A stretch of DNA of 42,415 nucleotides, taken from assembly GCA_010084195.1 (NCBI GenBank), contig RGPS01000027.1:1-42415 (forward strand), given 5' to 3'. Of the stretch, positions 1-9,120 are shown one piece after another; position 1 is the stretch's first letter; the number at the start of each line of letters is the position of its first letter. The notes below the pieces were generated by a model that worked only from the letters and a program-made list of their open reading frames with translations, made no database searches and was not told the DNA's origin. The position numbers and the translations under genes are program-made. Origin of the DNA: Terriglobia bacterium. GTDB taxonomy: Bacteria > Acidobacteriota > Terriglobia > Bryobacterales > Bryobacteraceae.

Positions 1-522
1 GCCATGTCAGTCGCGGGGCTCGTGGCCCAGCAGCCGGGCGATGCGCAACCTCTCAAGGTTGGCGACATCGCACCGAATTTCACGCTGACCGGGACCACGG
101 GCGGAAAGGTGACCCTGGCCGATTTCAAGGGCAAGAACCCTGTGGTTCTCGCATTCTTCCCGGCCGCGTTCACCGGTGGTTGAACGAAGGAATTCACCGC
201 GTACCAGGCTGGTATCGCAAAATTCGAAGGTAATGAAACGAAGGTTTTTGGGCTTAGTACCGACAACACCCCCTCCCAGAGAGTCTTCGCAGAACAACTG
301 AAGCTCTCATTCCCCATCCTCAGCGATTTCAAAGATCGTTCCACCGCGAAAGCCTACGGCGTCCTGCGCCCCGATGGCATGGCGAATCGTGTCTCCTACG
401 TTGTAGACATTGATGGAAAGATTGCGTTCGTAGAGGTAGGCAACACTGCTGTTGATCCCACTGCGGTCGATGAAGCCTGCAGCAGATTGGCGCACCGCAA
501 AGCATCCGAAGTTAAGAAGTAG
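1..522 (+). CDS. Selenocysteine-containing peroxiredoxin (AhpC/TSA family), 5' end outside window
   Basis: Thiol (here selenol) peroxidase that would reduce H2O2 or organic hydroperoxides, probably outside the cytoplasm. The frame is open from base 1 to the TAG at 520-522 except for one TGA at 181-183. Around it the protein reads FFPAAFTGG-[TGA]-TKEF, and the TGA sits exactly where the family has its peroxidatic Cys (T-x-x-C, 'FTGGCTKE'). The catalytic Thr three residues before it is present. The sequence after the TGA stays fully peroxiredoxin-like (VFGLSTDN, FPILSDF, AYGV, YVVDIDGKI), so readthrough with selenocysteine fits better than a nonsense mutation. A hairpin at 190-225 is a good bacterial SECIS candidate. 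The first residues (AMSVAGLVA-QQ) look like the end of a signal peptide, so the true start is probably upstream of the window; the ATG at 4 is only an internal candidate. One Cys lies near the C-terminus (about residue 160 from that ATG). A frame caller would truncate this gene or split it at the TGA. Confidence 0.85.
190..225 (+). promoter_or_regulatory. Candidate bacterial SECIS element directing UGA recoding
   Basis: It starts 6 nt after the TGA. The lower stem GAAUU (190-194) pairs with AAUUC (221-225). After an internal loop (195-198 / 219-220), GCGUACC (199-205) pairs with GGUA (211-214) plus CGC (216-218), leaving U215 bulged. The apical loop is AGGCU (206-210), beginning 22 nt after the UGA. 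Distance, stem length and a GG-containing small loop resemble the E. coli fdhF SECIS, which SelB binds. Pairing was read by eye; no folding energy was computed. Confidence 0.65.
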
Positions 523-536
523 TCGCTCGTCCGAAG

Positions 537-570
537 GAAACGGGGCACTCCGCAAGGGGTGCCCCGTTTT
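537..570 (+). terminator. Intrinsic terminator of the peroxiredoxin gene
   Basis: A perfect 8-bp stem CGGGGCAC (541-548) / GTGCCCCG (559-566) with a 10-nt loop is followed by TTTT and preceded by AAA. It begins 15 bases after the peroxiredoxin stop codon, which supports the TAG at 520-522, not the TGA at 181, as the real end of that gene. Confidence 0.85.
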
Positions 571-610
571 CTTTGCGTTCCGGTTCCAAACAGACATCCA
601 GACTGTCCGG

Positions 611-742
611 GTGTGGAAACCCACACAATCCTGCAAGGCGGCACAACTGGCCTCATTTCAAATTCGTTGCAGACCCAAACCAAAGTCTGGTATCGTCAGC
701 ATGGGTCTTTATGTTTCAGCGGTCCCCGGCAAGTTTCCGGGG
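611..742 (+). promoter_or_regulatory. Structured leader upstream of the first Oar-like receptor
   Basis: Several hairpins can be drawn: GTGTGG (611-616) / CCACAC (621-626); AGACCCA (671-677) / TGGGTCT (702-708), which competes with CAGAC (670-674) / GTCTG (685-689); and CCCCGG (724-729) / CCGGGG (737-742). A weak promoter-like pair TTGCAG (667-672), 18 nt, TATCGT (691-696) overlaps them. The Shine-Dalgarno GGAG (768-771) lies 5 nt before the ATG at 777. No known riboswitch was recognised. Confidence 0.3.
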
Positions 743-776
743 TTGGTAATTCTTAGTCGAATAATACGGAGTCTCA

Positions 777-3700
777 ATGAAATCGATTCTTTCTGTTGCC
801 GCTGCAGCTTTGTTGCTGCAGGCGGGCCTTTTTGCACAAACTTTTGGCGACATCTCGGGTGAAGTACGCGACCCGTCTGCCGCCGCAGTTTCCGGTGCCA
901 CCATCAAAATCACCAACGTCGCAACCAACGCGACCCGAACCACGCAGTCCAACGACAACGGTCTTTACGCTTTCCCCGCGCTGCAGCCCGGCAACTACAC
1001 GCTTCACGCCGAGAAGGCTGGTTTCAAGTCCTTCAACCGCACGAACCTGGAACTTCAGGTCCAGGCCAGTGTTCGCGTCGATGTGGACATGCAGGTTGGC
1101 GCAGTATCTGAATCCGTCGAAGTCTCGGCCCAGTCTGCTTTGCTGCAGACCGAGAACGCGACGGTCGGAACGGTTATTGAAAACAAGCGTATCGTCGAAC
1201 TGCCCCTGAACGGTCGCAACGTTCTGCAATTGGTGGCTCTCGCCCCCAACGTCAGCTTCGGCTTCCCGTCCGCCGGTCAGGCCGGTTCCCGTCAGGGTGG
1301 CGTTCGCACCGACCAGAGCATTTCCGTCGGTGGTCAGCGCGCCCAGTACAACCGCTACACCCTGGACGGTGTGGAAAACACCGACCCGAACTTCAACACG
1401 TTCGTGGTTCTGCCGTCGATTGACGCTCTGCAGGAATTCAAAGTGCAGTCCGGCATCTATCCGGCTGAGTTCGGTCGTGGCGCCACGCAGATTAACATCT
1501 CGACCAAGTCCGGTTCGAATGCGTACCACGGAACCCTGTTCAGCTTCGTCCGCAATGAAAAGCTGGATGCCAAGAACTACGCCTTCACCACCGCACGCCC
1601 CGCGAAGGACCCGTTCCGCCTCAACCAGTTCGGCTTCACCCTCGGCGGACCCATCACCATCCCGAAAGTTGTCAACGGTAAGGATCGTCTGTTCTTCATG
1701 ACGAACTATGAGTGGAACCGTCAGCGCCGCAACGTGCAGTCGGTGTCTTCGCTTCCCACCTCAGGGATGCAGGGTGGCGACTTTACTGACGTCATCAACA
1801 CGACCAATGCCGGTCTCCGGACGCAGGGAATTTTTGATCCCCGCACCCGCGCTGTGGTCAACGGCGTCAACACAGCGACCATGTTCCCGGGCAATGTCAT
1901 TCCGTCCACCAGGATCCATCCCGTCTCCAAGGCTCTGCTGGAATACTATCCGGTCCCCAATCTCGCTTCGACGAATCTGCAGAACAACTTCGTCCAGTCT
2001 CTCGGTCGACCGATCGATCGCGATCAGTTTATCGGTCGCTTTGATGTGGTGGAAAGCAGCAATTCGCAGTGGTCCGGTCGGTACAGCTGGGGTGACGAAA
2101 ACCAGAAGTCAGAGGGTCTGAAGCAAAACGGTACCGCGATTGTGACCAACTTCAAGCAGTACATGGTCTCCAACACGCGCGTTCTTTCGTCCTCCATGGT
2201 GAACGAAACGCGTTTTGGTTACACCAAGTTCTACAACACCAATGGCACCGAACTGGCCTTCACCAAAGACGTCGTGGGTGGCTTGAAGATTCCTGGTCTG
2301 GCCAGCGGACCTCCCGTCCAGTGGGGCATCCCGAGCGTGTCACTGCAGGGTGCCTACGCCGGCTTCGGCAATGACTCCGAAGGCCCGTATGAGAACAACA
2401 ACTCAGCCATGCAGATCATCAACAACCTCTCCGTCATTCGCGGTAAGCACTCCATCAAGATTGGTGGCGAGGTTCGGTTTGACCGATATAACCAGGTCGG
2501 CAACCAGTTTGCACGCGGTCAGTTCACCTTTACTAACAACGCCACCCGGAATCTGGCACTGGCGGGTCGAAGCGGCGACAACTTCGCGGACTACCTCCTG
2601 GGTGAGACGTTCCAGGCGGAAGCAGCCGTTTCGATCGCCTCGGCCAAGTTCAGTTCCACAGGTTTCGCCGGCTACATCGACGACACATGGAAAGTCAACT
2701 CCAAAGTCACCGTAAATGCCGGTCTGCGTTACGAGTTCACGCCGCCCTGGACCAACGGAACCGGCCAGCTCTTCAACGGCATCATAGCGAACGAACAGTT
2801 CACTACCCTGGCAAATCCGAACGTCGCTGACCGGAACCAGTACCCGTTCTTCATGCGCCAGGGTGCCTCCCGGAGCAACTGCTACGAGGGCGTAGCCATC
2901 CGCTGGACGGACATCGCTGTGAAGTGCGATGGTTCCCTCGGCAACCGCCTGGTAGGTCTGGACAAAAACGACTGGGCCCCTCGGCTTGGTATCTCCTGGG
3001 CAGCTGGCAGGGGCATGGTGGTTCGTGCCGGTGTCGGTATGTTCTACTCGCAAGACACTGGCAACCCCCGCTTCGACATGGCTCGCAATCTGGCCGGTCG
3101 CTTGCGTGACAACTCCAACACCAACTTCCCGAACCTGACTTGGTCAAACTCACTGGCTTCCATTGCCGGTGGCGTGGCGAACGTCCCCCGCCCCTACACC
3201 TTCGCTAACCCGTTTGATCGCCGGACACCATACAGCCAGCAGATGATGATGAACATCCAGAAGGAATTCAAGGGCAACACGGTCCTCGAAGTCGGCTACC
3301 TGGGCAACATCAGCCACCGTCTGGAGTCACTCCGTGCGGTGAATGAAGCCATCCCCTCGAATCCGGCAACGGACCGCCGGTCGGTTCCGGAGCGCTCCCC
3401 GTTCCCGAACTTCGGTCGCATCCAGTTGGTGGACAACGGCGGCAACGGCAACTATCATTCGCTGGGGACCAAGTTCTCCAAGCGGTATTCGAGTGGCCTG
3501 ACCTACCTGATGAGCTATACGTGGGCCAAGTCGATTGATACCGCCACGGCAATTCGCAACCAGGGTGGTGACACGCTGTTCCCGCAGAACAGCTACTGCC
3601 GCCAGTGCGAACGCGCCCGTTCCGCTCACGATGTGAATCAGCGTTTCGTCACCTCGACCCTGTGGGACCTGCCTTTTGGCAAAGGCCGCAAAATGGCAAT

Positions 3701-4178
3701 CGCGAACCCCGTTGCCAACGCAGTGGCCGGTGGGTGGCAACTCAGCAGCATCATCACGCTGCAGAGCGGCTTCCCCATCACCATGACCAATGGCAACGAT
3801 ACCTCCAACACGGGCGGATTCTTTGATCGTCCGAATTCGACGGGTGTGGATGCCGATCTTCCCCGCGGTCAGCAGGACCCGCAGCGCTTCTTCAATACGG
3901 CCGCTTTCGTGATCAATGCTCCGGGAACTTTCGGCAACGTGGGTCGCAACACGCTGAATGCTCCTGGCATCGTTAGTTGGGATTTCAGTGCGCTGAAGAA
4001 CTTCCAGCTGTTTAGCGAGTCCCGTTACCTCCAGTTCCGTCTGGAAGCCTTCAACTTCCCGAATCATCCGAACTGGGGCAATCCGAACACGAACGTCGTT
4101 TCGGGCGGTTTCGGTCAGATCACAGGAACAAGAACCAATATGCGCCAGCTTCAGATGGCTCTGAAGCTGGTCTTCTAA
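777..4178 (+). CDS. Oar-like TonB-dependent outer-membrane protein with carboxypeptidase-regulatory-like domain (1)
   Basis: A large outer-membrane beta-barrel protein of 1,133 residues, of the type that is highly multiplied in Solibacter-like Acidobacteriota and presumed to import or bind oligomeric nutrients; the substrate is unknown. A signal peptide (residues 1-20, cut near LFA-QT) is followed by a CarboxypepD_reg-like beta-sandwich (about 24-105: GDISGEVRDPSAAAVSGATI, GLYAFPALQPGNYTL). Next comes a TonB plug-like part (LPLNGRNVLQL, YTLDGVENTDP, EFKVQSGIYPAEFGRGATQIN) and a long barrel ending in Phe (LKLVF), as outer-membrane barrels do. The family signature 'DVNQRFVTSTLWDLPFGKGR' lies near residue 950. 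The start is supported by GGAG 5 nt upstream, and the gene is followed by its own terminator. No TonB, ExbB or ExbD gene is nearby. Confidence 0.9.
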   Translation: MKSILSVAAAALLLQAGLFAQTFGDISGEVRDPSAAAVSGATIKITNVATNATRTTQSNDNGLYAFPALQPGNYTLHAEKAGFKSFNRTNLELQVQASVRVDVDMQVGAVSESVEVSAQSALLQTENATVGTVIENKRIVELPLNGRNVLQLVALAPNVSFGFPSAGQAGSRQGGVRTDQSISVGGQRAQYNRYTLDGVENTDPNFNTFVVLPSIDALQEFKVQSGIYPAEFGRGATQINISTKSGSNAYHGTLFSFVRNEKLDAKNYAFTTARPAKDPFRLNQFGFTLGGPITIPKVVNGKDRLFFMTNYEWNRQRRNVQSVSSLPTSGMQGGDFTDVINTTNAGLRTQGIFDPRTRAVVNGVNTATMFPGNVIPSTRIHPVSKALLEYYPVPNLASTNLQNNFVQSLGRPIDRDQFIGRFDVVESSNSQWSGRYSWGDENQKSEGLKQNGTAIVTNFKQYMVSNTRVLSSSMVNETRFGYTKFYNTNGTELAFTKDVVGGLKIPGLASGPPVQWGIPSVSLQGAYAGFGNDSEGPYENNNSAMQIINNLSVIRGKHSIKIGGEVRFDRYNQVGNQFARGQFTFTNNATRNLALAGRSGDNFADYLLGETFQAEAAVSIASAKFSSTGFAGYIDDTWKVNSKVTVNAGLRYEFTPPWTNGTGQLFNGIIANEQFTTLANPNVADRNQYPFFMRQGASRSNCYEGVAIRWTDIAVKCDGSLGNRLVGLDKNDWAPRLGISWAAGRGMVVRAGVGMFYSQDTGNPRFDMARNLAGRLRDNSNTNFPNLTWSNSLASIAGGVANVPRPYTFANPFDRRTPYSQQMMMNIQKEFKGNTVLEVGYLGNISHRLESLRAVNEAIPSNPATDRRSVPERSPFPNFGRIQLVDNGGNGNYHSLGTKFSKRYSSGLTYLMSYTWAKSIDTATAIRNQGGDTLFPQNSYCRQCERARSAHDVNQRFVTSTLWDLPFGKGRKMAIANPVANAVAGGWQLSSIITLQSGFPITMTNGNDTSNTGGFFDRPNSTGVDADLPRGQQDPQRFFNTAAFVINAPGTFGNVGRNTLNAPGIVSWDFSALKNFQLFSESRYLQFRLEAFNFPNHPNWGNPNTNVVSGGFGQITGTRTNMRQLQMALKLVF

Positions 4179-4201
4179 CAACAACCGCAATCGACACAGC
4201 G

Positions 4202-4240
4202 AAACGCCGGACACCGATTCAAGTCGGGGTCCGGCGTTTT
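4202..4240 (+). terminator. Intrinsic terminator after the first Oar-like gene
   Basis: An 11-bp stem AAACGCCGGAC (4202-4212) / GTCCGGCGTTT (4229-4239) ends in a T run. It lies 24 bases after the stop codon at 4176-4178. Confidence 0.85.
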
Positions 4241-4266
4241 GCATTTGCTATTCCTCCGCCAGATGT

Positions 4267-5366
4267 ATGCGCCCTAATTCAAGCCCCCCGACGTCCCTGC
4301 CTGCACATCACCTCGGGCCCCACGGTGATGTGTGGCAAAAGTTGTTTCCCGCCGTTACCCTGCCTCCCCTTCCTGTAATGGATTTGAGCGATCTTCAGCG
4401 CTCAGGCCGTGCCGTGATCGAGCCTCGGCGTGGTCATGGCCGCTTCCGGCAACTATGCTGACGCAGGCCGGTGCGTTGCGGTCTTCCTTGAAGCTGCGGG
4501 ATTCGGTCCCTGTACGCCTCGGTCTTGGAACCGTCCTCTATTTCGGACCCCACACTCGCCGCCTCCTGGTGCGGCCGAGGCCAATGCCATCAAGGTTGAG
4601 GAGGCAGCGCAGTGTTTCGGTCGCGCGATCAGCTTCTTCCCCCGCCACGGTGCGGCGCGCCGACGCCGAAAGTGCCCTCGAGAACTACGCTCCCGACACG
4701 TTCGCCCCTCCGCCAACGGAAGACCCGGCCATGACGGCGGTGCAGGCGCCCGATTCGAGTCCCCAGGGTCTGTTACGCGCAACCCAGGTGAGCGTCGGGT
4801 CACCCGCAAGGCGCGCTTCAGCAAACACCCAGGCTCTGGTGAATCGGATCGCCTTGTACGCGCAGTTGGCGCAGCCCGAAAAGGCGGAGACGGCCTACCG
4901 GAAGGCGATCACCCTGGACCCACGGAGTGCGAAAGGCTCGGGTGGCATTGGAGGCCACCTTCGGCGCCAACCTGGCCCATGCGGACGCCCTGTGCAGCCT
5001 CGGCGTGATTATGGAAACCTCCGGTGATTTGAAGCGCGCAACCCGGTTATTTCGGCGCGCCATTGCTGCCAACCCCTCTCTGCGCCCGGCACACTTTCAT
5101 CTGGGAAGAATATACACAAATCAGAAACACTACCCCCAGGCACTTGCCGAATTTGGCGGCATCCTCCAACCGGCAGATAACGACACTCCGGGGTTTCCAT
5201 ATGCCATAGGGGCTGCCGACGCCCGGGCGACCGACAAACCAAAGCGCCGCAAGTACTTGTGGAATCAGGAGATATGGCCATTCGGCAGGGGCAAACTGAC
5301 CTCGCGCAAACGATTGCAAACGATTTGGGGAGAGTCGCAAAGCGTCGCTGGCACATCCCGTCGTGA
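4267..5366 (+). pseudogene. Decayed TPR-repeat protein gene with several frameshifts
   Basis: Recognisable tetratricopeptide segments are scattered over all three frames. About 4348-4461 (VTLPPLPVMDLSDLQ) resembles a pre-TPR region. About 4430-4660 (NYADAGRCVAVFLEAAGF; AAEANAIKVEEAAQCFGRAI) and about 4820-4925 (NRIALYAQLAQPEKAETAYR; KAITLDPRSAK) are TPR-like. About 4930-5230 carries the best TPR units (LCSLGVIMETSGDLKRATRL; FRRAIAANPSLRPAHFHLGR). At 5274-5366 the frame shifts again to MAIRQGQTDLAQTIANDLGR and ends at TGA. I take this as one ancestral gene with at least three or four indels and no intact product. TPR proteins scaffold protein complexes, but nothing here indicates the partner. 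The true start cannot be placed. The 5367-5480 stretch downstream shows no feature. Confidence 0.65.
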
Positions 5367-5481
5367 TCTATGGATTTTGGTAGTCAACCTTGGTGTGTTT
5401 TTTCGGGATTTAGTAGATGTCCGATGCGTAACGTTTTTGAAATCTATAGGTTGACAACGCCTCTACCCGGGAGCGAAACTA

Positions 5482-5533
5482 AGCGAGACTCGCTGAAACA
5501 CGGGGTTTCAGCACTAGATTTTTCTTAAGGGGA
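5482..5533 (+). promoter_or_regulatory. Overlapping leader hairpins and ribosome-binding site of the second Oar-like gene
   Basis: A perfect 8-bp hairpin GCTGAAAC (5492-5499) / GTTTCAGC (5505-5512) shares bases 5492-5494 with an upstream hairpin AGCGA (5482-5486) / TCGCT (5490-5494), so the two are mutually exclusive. The first is followed by a short T-rich stretch (5519-5523). The strong Shine-Dalgarno AAGGGGA (5527-5533) is 5 nt before the ATG at 5539. This could be a simple attenuator; no ligand-binding class was recognised. Confidence 0.4.
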
Positions 5534-5538
5534 TTACT

Positions 5539-8500
5539 ATGCAACGCGTATTGCGTACAGTTTTAGTGTTGGCGATTTGTTTCGCCCTTTTCGCCATCTC
5601 GTCTATGGCCCAGGTTCTTAACGGAACCCTCGTGGGCACCATCAACGATCAAACGTCGGCGGCCGTTCCAGGCGCGACCGTTACCATCATCAGCGAATCC
5701 GGCGTCCAGCGTCAGGCAACCACCAACGACTCCGGCGGCTTCAGCTTCGCCGCTGTGGTGACCGGAACCTGGGAAGTCAAGGTTACCAAAGAGGGTTTTA
5801 AGACGGGTGCCCAAAAGGGTATCGCAATTACAGCCAACTCAAATACGCGCGCCGATATCACCCTGCAGCTGGGTGCCATCAGCGAAGCCATCAGCGTGGA
5901 AGCGAGCGCCGCCACTCTGCAAACCGACACAGCCAACGTGCGTTCCGAAGTAACGGGTAAGGAACTAACGAACATTCCGGTACCGATTGGTCGCAACTAC
6001 CAGAACATCCTGGTTACCATCCCGGGTTTCAGCCCGCCCCAGAATGCGCACTCCGTGCCGACCAACCCCTCCCGCGCCCTCGCCTCCAACGTGAACGGTG
6101 CGCCCACTGCGGGTAACAACGTCCGCATTGACGGTGCGTCCAGCCAGCAGACCTGGCTGCCCCACATCACCGCCTATGTGCCGTCTCTGGAAGCCATCGA
6201 AACCGTGAACGTGGTCACCAACAGCTTCACAGCTGAACAGGGCCTCGCCGGTGGAGCTGCCATCAACGTCCAGATCAAGAGTGGCACCAACCAGATCCAC
6301 GGTGCCGGCTTCTGGTACCACGTCGACAACAAGCTCATCGCAAAGCCCTTCACCTTCGCGCTCAACAATCAGCAGAACCAGCGGAATCCCAAGTACATCT
6401 TTAACCAGGAAGGTGGCGCCATCGGTGGTCCCATCAAGAAGAACAAGCTGTTCTACTTCGGTGCCTACGAAAAATCCACCCGTCGCGAATTTGCCAACAA
6501 CACCGGCACCCTGCCCACGGCAGGCATGCGCTCCGGCGACTTCGCCAATGGCACCGCGCTCTACGGCGCCCGCGGTGTCATCTTCGACCCCACCACGGGT
6601 ACCGCCAATGGCAGTGATCGTACCGCCTTCCCCGGGAACGTAATTCCCTCCAGCCGCATTTCACCCATCGTCAATTTGATTCAGGCCAAGATGCCCACCA
6701 TCAACGACGCCACCTTCCGCGACAACAACTTCTTTGCGGTCGGCGGCTTCCTTTTTGATCGCCAGACGGTTGACACCAAGTTCAACTACAACATCAACGA
6801 AAAGTGGACCGCTTATGGTCGCTACTCCCTCCTCGACTACACCATGAACAATCCGGGCATGCTCGGAGCACTCGGCGGCGCGGGCATCTCCTCGGCTGGT
6901 GGCAACACCGGTGTGGCTACGGGCAAGACGCAATCGGGCTCTATCGCCACCACCTACGTTCTTTCGCCCACCCTCGTTCTGGACGCCAACTTCGGCTACA
7001 CCACCTATGGAACCAAAGTGGAGCAGGACAGCCTGGACCAGAACATCGGCCTCGACGTCCTGAAGATCCCCGGCACCAACGGGAAGCGTCGCTTCGAAGG
7101 CGGCTGGCCCCGGTTCCAGGTTGCAGGCTTCAACACCTTTGGCGTGCAGGACTCCTTCATGCCCTACGAACGCCGCGACCCCCAATTCCAGTACGTATTC
7201 AACATGAACTGGACCAAGGGCAAGCACCAGATCCGCTATGGCATCGACTACTACCGCCAGGACCTGAACCACCTGCAGGCCGAGTTCGCGGGTCAGAACC
7301 ACGGCGCACAGGGCGGCTTCTCGTTCGCCGGTGGCCCCACCCAGACGCGCGGTGGTGCCACTTCGTCCTCCTATAACAGCTACGCCGCATTCCTGCTGGG
7401 CCTGCCAAATAATTACGGCACAACCTATCAGGTCGCCGACGTTTATACCACCAAGACCCAGTTCTTCAGCGCCTATGCCCAGGACACGTTCCAGATGACT
7501 CCGAAGCTGACGGTCAACTACGGCGTCCGCTACCTGAATATCCCGATGCCCCGGCGCAGCGACCGCGGTATGGAACGCTACGACTTCGTCAACAACAAGA
7601 TGCTGGTTTGCGGCGTCGGCCAGGTTCCCACCAATTGCGGTACCAAGAACTCCAACATGCTCTTCTCGCCCAGTCTCGGAATCGCCTGGCGTCCGAACGA
7701 TAAGACGGTCATTCGCACCGGCTTCGGTATGAACTACGATCCGCTCAACCTCATCCGCGCCCTGCGTACCAACTACCCCATGCTCCTGATTCTGAACGGT
7801 AACAGCACCGACAGCTTCCTGCCCGTCAGCCGTCTCGATCAGGGGATCCCGCTGCCTGTGGTGCCGAACCTTGGCAACGGCATCATCGACATCCCCAACA
7901 CCTACGCGCTCACGTCCACCGGTGACCGGTTCAAGCGCGCTTACATCGCCAGCTGGAACCTCACCATCCAGCGTCAGCTGGGTAAAGGCTTCACGCTGCA
8001 GACCGGCTATGTGGCCAACCGCACCATCAAGCAGACCAATTTTGTGGATCTGAATGCCGGCCAGGTCATCGGCGCGGGTGCCGCCGGACGTCCCTTCTTC
8101 GGTAAGTTTGGCCGCAACGTCCAGACCGCCCTCGTGGAATCGATCGGCCACACCAGCTACGACTCGCTCCAGACCCAGCTGACTCGCCGTTTTGCCAACG
8201 GCTTCCAGGTGAACATGGCTTACACCTGGTCCAAGGCGATGGGCCTGTGCTGCAACGCCAGTAACGACGGTGGTCCCGCCATCATGGCCCGTGCCTTCAT
8301 GGACCGCAACCGCGCTCCCATGCCCTTTGACCGTACCCACAACTTCCAGTCCACCTTTGTCTACGAATTGCCGTTCGGCAAAGGCAAGGCAATGGCTCAC
8401 GGCAGGATGGGCGAACTGCTCCTCGGCGGCTGGCAGACCAGCGGTCTGTTCTCCCGCTACTCCGGCTCCCCCTTCACCGTCACCTCAGACGGTGCCTCGC

Positions 8501-8925
8501 TCAACATGCCTGGCAGCCAGCAGACCGCTGACGTCTTCGGCACTCCCATCCAAAAAGGCAACTACGGTATTGGCCAGTCTTACTACGATCCGAAGACCTT
8601 CGGCTCCGTCTCAGGCGCCACCGGTATTCGGTTCGGAACCGGCGGCATCAACAACCTGCGCGGCCCCGGGATCGCAAATTTCGATCTCGCTCTGTTCCGT
8701 CGCTTCAACGTCAACGAACGCGTCAACATCCAGTTCCGCGCCGAAGCCATGAACGTCACCAACACGCCTCAGCTCGGCAATCCCTCGAACAACATCTCCA
8801 ACCTCCGCCTCAACTCTGCGGGCGGCTTCGCCGGCGGTGTGTTCGAAATCACGGGCGTAGCCAACACCGGTCGCGACGGGCTTGTGCAGCGCGCCTTCCG
8901 CCTCGGTCTGCGCGTTGGTTTCTAA
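5539..8925 (+). CDS. Oar-like TonB-dependent outer-membrane protein with carboxypeptidase-regulatory-like domain (2)
   Basis: A protein of 1,128 residues with the same architecture as the receptor at 777-4178 but clearly diverged. The signal peptide ends near SSMA-QV. A CarboxypepD_reg-like domain covers about residues 28-110 (LNGTLVGTINDQTSAAVPGA). A plug-like part follows (NIPVPIGRNYQNIL, VNGAPTAGNNVRIDGASSQQ, NSFTAEQGLAGGAAINVQIK). The barrel contains the signature THNFQSTFVYELPFGKGKA and ends in Phe (RLGLRVGF). The start is set by AAGGGGA just upstream. It is probably a monocistronic gene with its own terminator. Its role is presumed to be uptake or binding of a large substrate at the outer membrane; the substrate is not predictable from sequence. 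Confidence 0.9.
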   Translation: MQRVLRTVLVLAICFALFAISSMAQVLNGTLVGTINDQTSAAVPGATVTIISESGVQRQATTNDSGGFSFAAVVTGTWEVKVTKEGFKTGAQKGIAITANSNTRADITLQLGAISEAISVEASAATLQTDTANVRSEVTGKELTNIPVPIGRNYQNILVTIPGFSPPQNAHSVPTNPSRALASNVNGAPTAGNNVRIDGASSQQTWLPHITAYVPSLEAIETVNVVTNSFTAEQGLAGGAAINVQIKSGTNQIHGAGFWYHVDNKLIAKPFTFALNNQQNQRNPKYIFNQEGGAIGGPIKKNKLFYFGAYEKSTRREFANNTGTLPTAGMRSGDFANGTALYGARGVIFDPTTGTANGSDRTAFPGNVIPSSRISPIVNLIQAKMPTINDATFRDNNFFAVGGFLFDRQTVDTKFNYNINEKWTAYGRYSLLDYTMNNPGMLGALGGAGISSAGGNTGVATGKTQSGSIATTYVLSPTLVLDANFGYTTYGTKVEQDSLDQNIGLDVLKIPGTNGKRRFEGGWPRFQVAGFNTFGVQDSFMPYERRDPQFQYVFNMNWTKGKHQIRYGIDYYRQDLNHLQAEFAGQNHGAQGGFSFAGGPTQTRGGATSSSYNSYAAFLLGLPNNYGTTYQVADVYTTKTQFFSAYAQDTFQMTPKLTVNYGVRYLNIPMPRRSDRGMERYDFVNNKMLVCGVGQVPTNCGTKNSNMLFSPSLGIAWRPNDKTVIRTGFGMNYDPLNLIRALRTNYPMLLILNGNSTDSFLPVSRLDQGIPLPVVPNLGNGIIDIPNTYALTSTGDRFKRAYIASWNLTIQRQLGKGFTLQTGYVANRTIKQTNFVDLNAGQVIGAGAAGRPFFGKFGRNVQTALVESIGHTSYDSLQTQLTRRFANGFQVNMAYTWSKAMGLCCNASNDGGPAIMARAFMDRNRAPMPFDRTHNFQSTFVYELPFGKGKAMAHGRMGELLLGGWQTSGLFSRYSGSPFTVTSDGASLNMPGSQQTADVFGTPIQKGNYGIGQSYYDPKTFGSVSGATGIRFGTGGINNLRGPGIANFDLALFRRFNVNERVNIQFRAEAMNVTNTPQLGNPSNNISNLRLNSAGGFAGGVFEITGVANTGRDGLVQRAFRLGLRVGF

Positions 8926-8943
8926 CGCGGACCCAACATCCAC

Positions 8944-8985
8944 AAAAAGCGCCTCGCACGGGTCATTCCGTGCGAGGCGCTTTTT
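8944..8985 (+). terminator. Strong intrinsic terminator after the second Oar-like gene
   Basis: A perfect 18-bp stem (8944-8961 / 8968-8985) has a GTCATT-type 6-nt loop, an A5 start and a T5 end. It could also terminate minus-strand transcripts leaving hspR, whose stop is at 9121. Confidence 0.9.
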
Positions 8986-9120
8986 CTTGCGTGCCGAGTA
9001 AACGTACGAGCCCGTCTGGAGTCCGGTGTGGGCCAGTTTGCCATCCCAGCCTGGCATCCGGTGCGCCTGTCGCCGGCAACCCGATCAAACGGACCGGTCT
9101 ATAGCAATTGTGAAAATACC

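Noticed and set aside
4740..4775. T-arm-like string near 4750 (GATTCGAGTCC), possible tRNA
   Set aside because: No matching acceptor, D-arm or anticodon stem; it lies in the TPR pseudogene. No tRNA or rRNA gene was found in the window.
6661..8400. 579-codon minus-strand open frame inside the second Oar-like receptor
   Set aside because: It is antisense to a clear receptor gene and has low-complexity G/V/H-rich composition with no recognisable domain; it is a shadow of the GC-rich codon usage.
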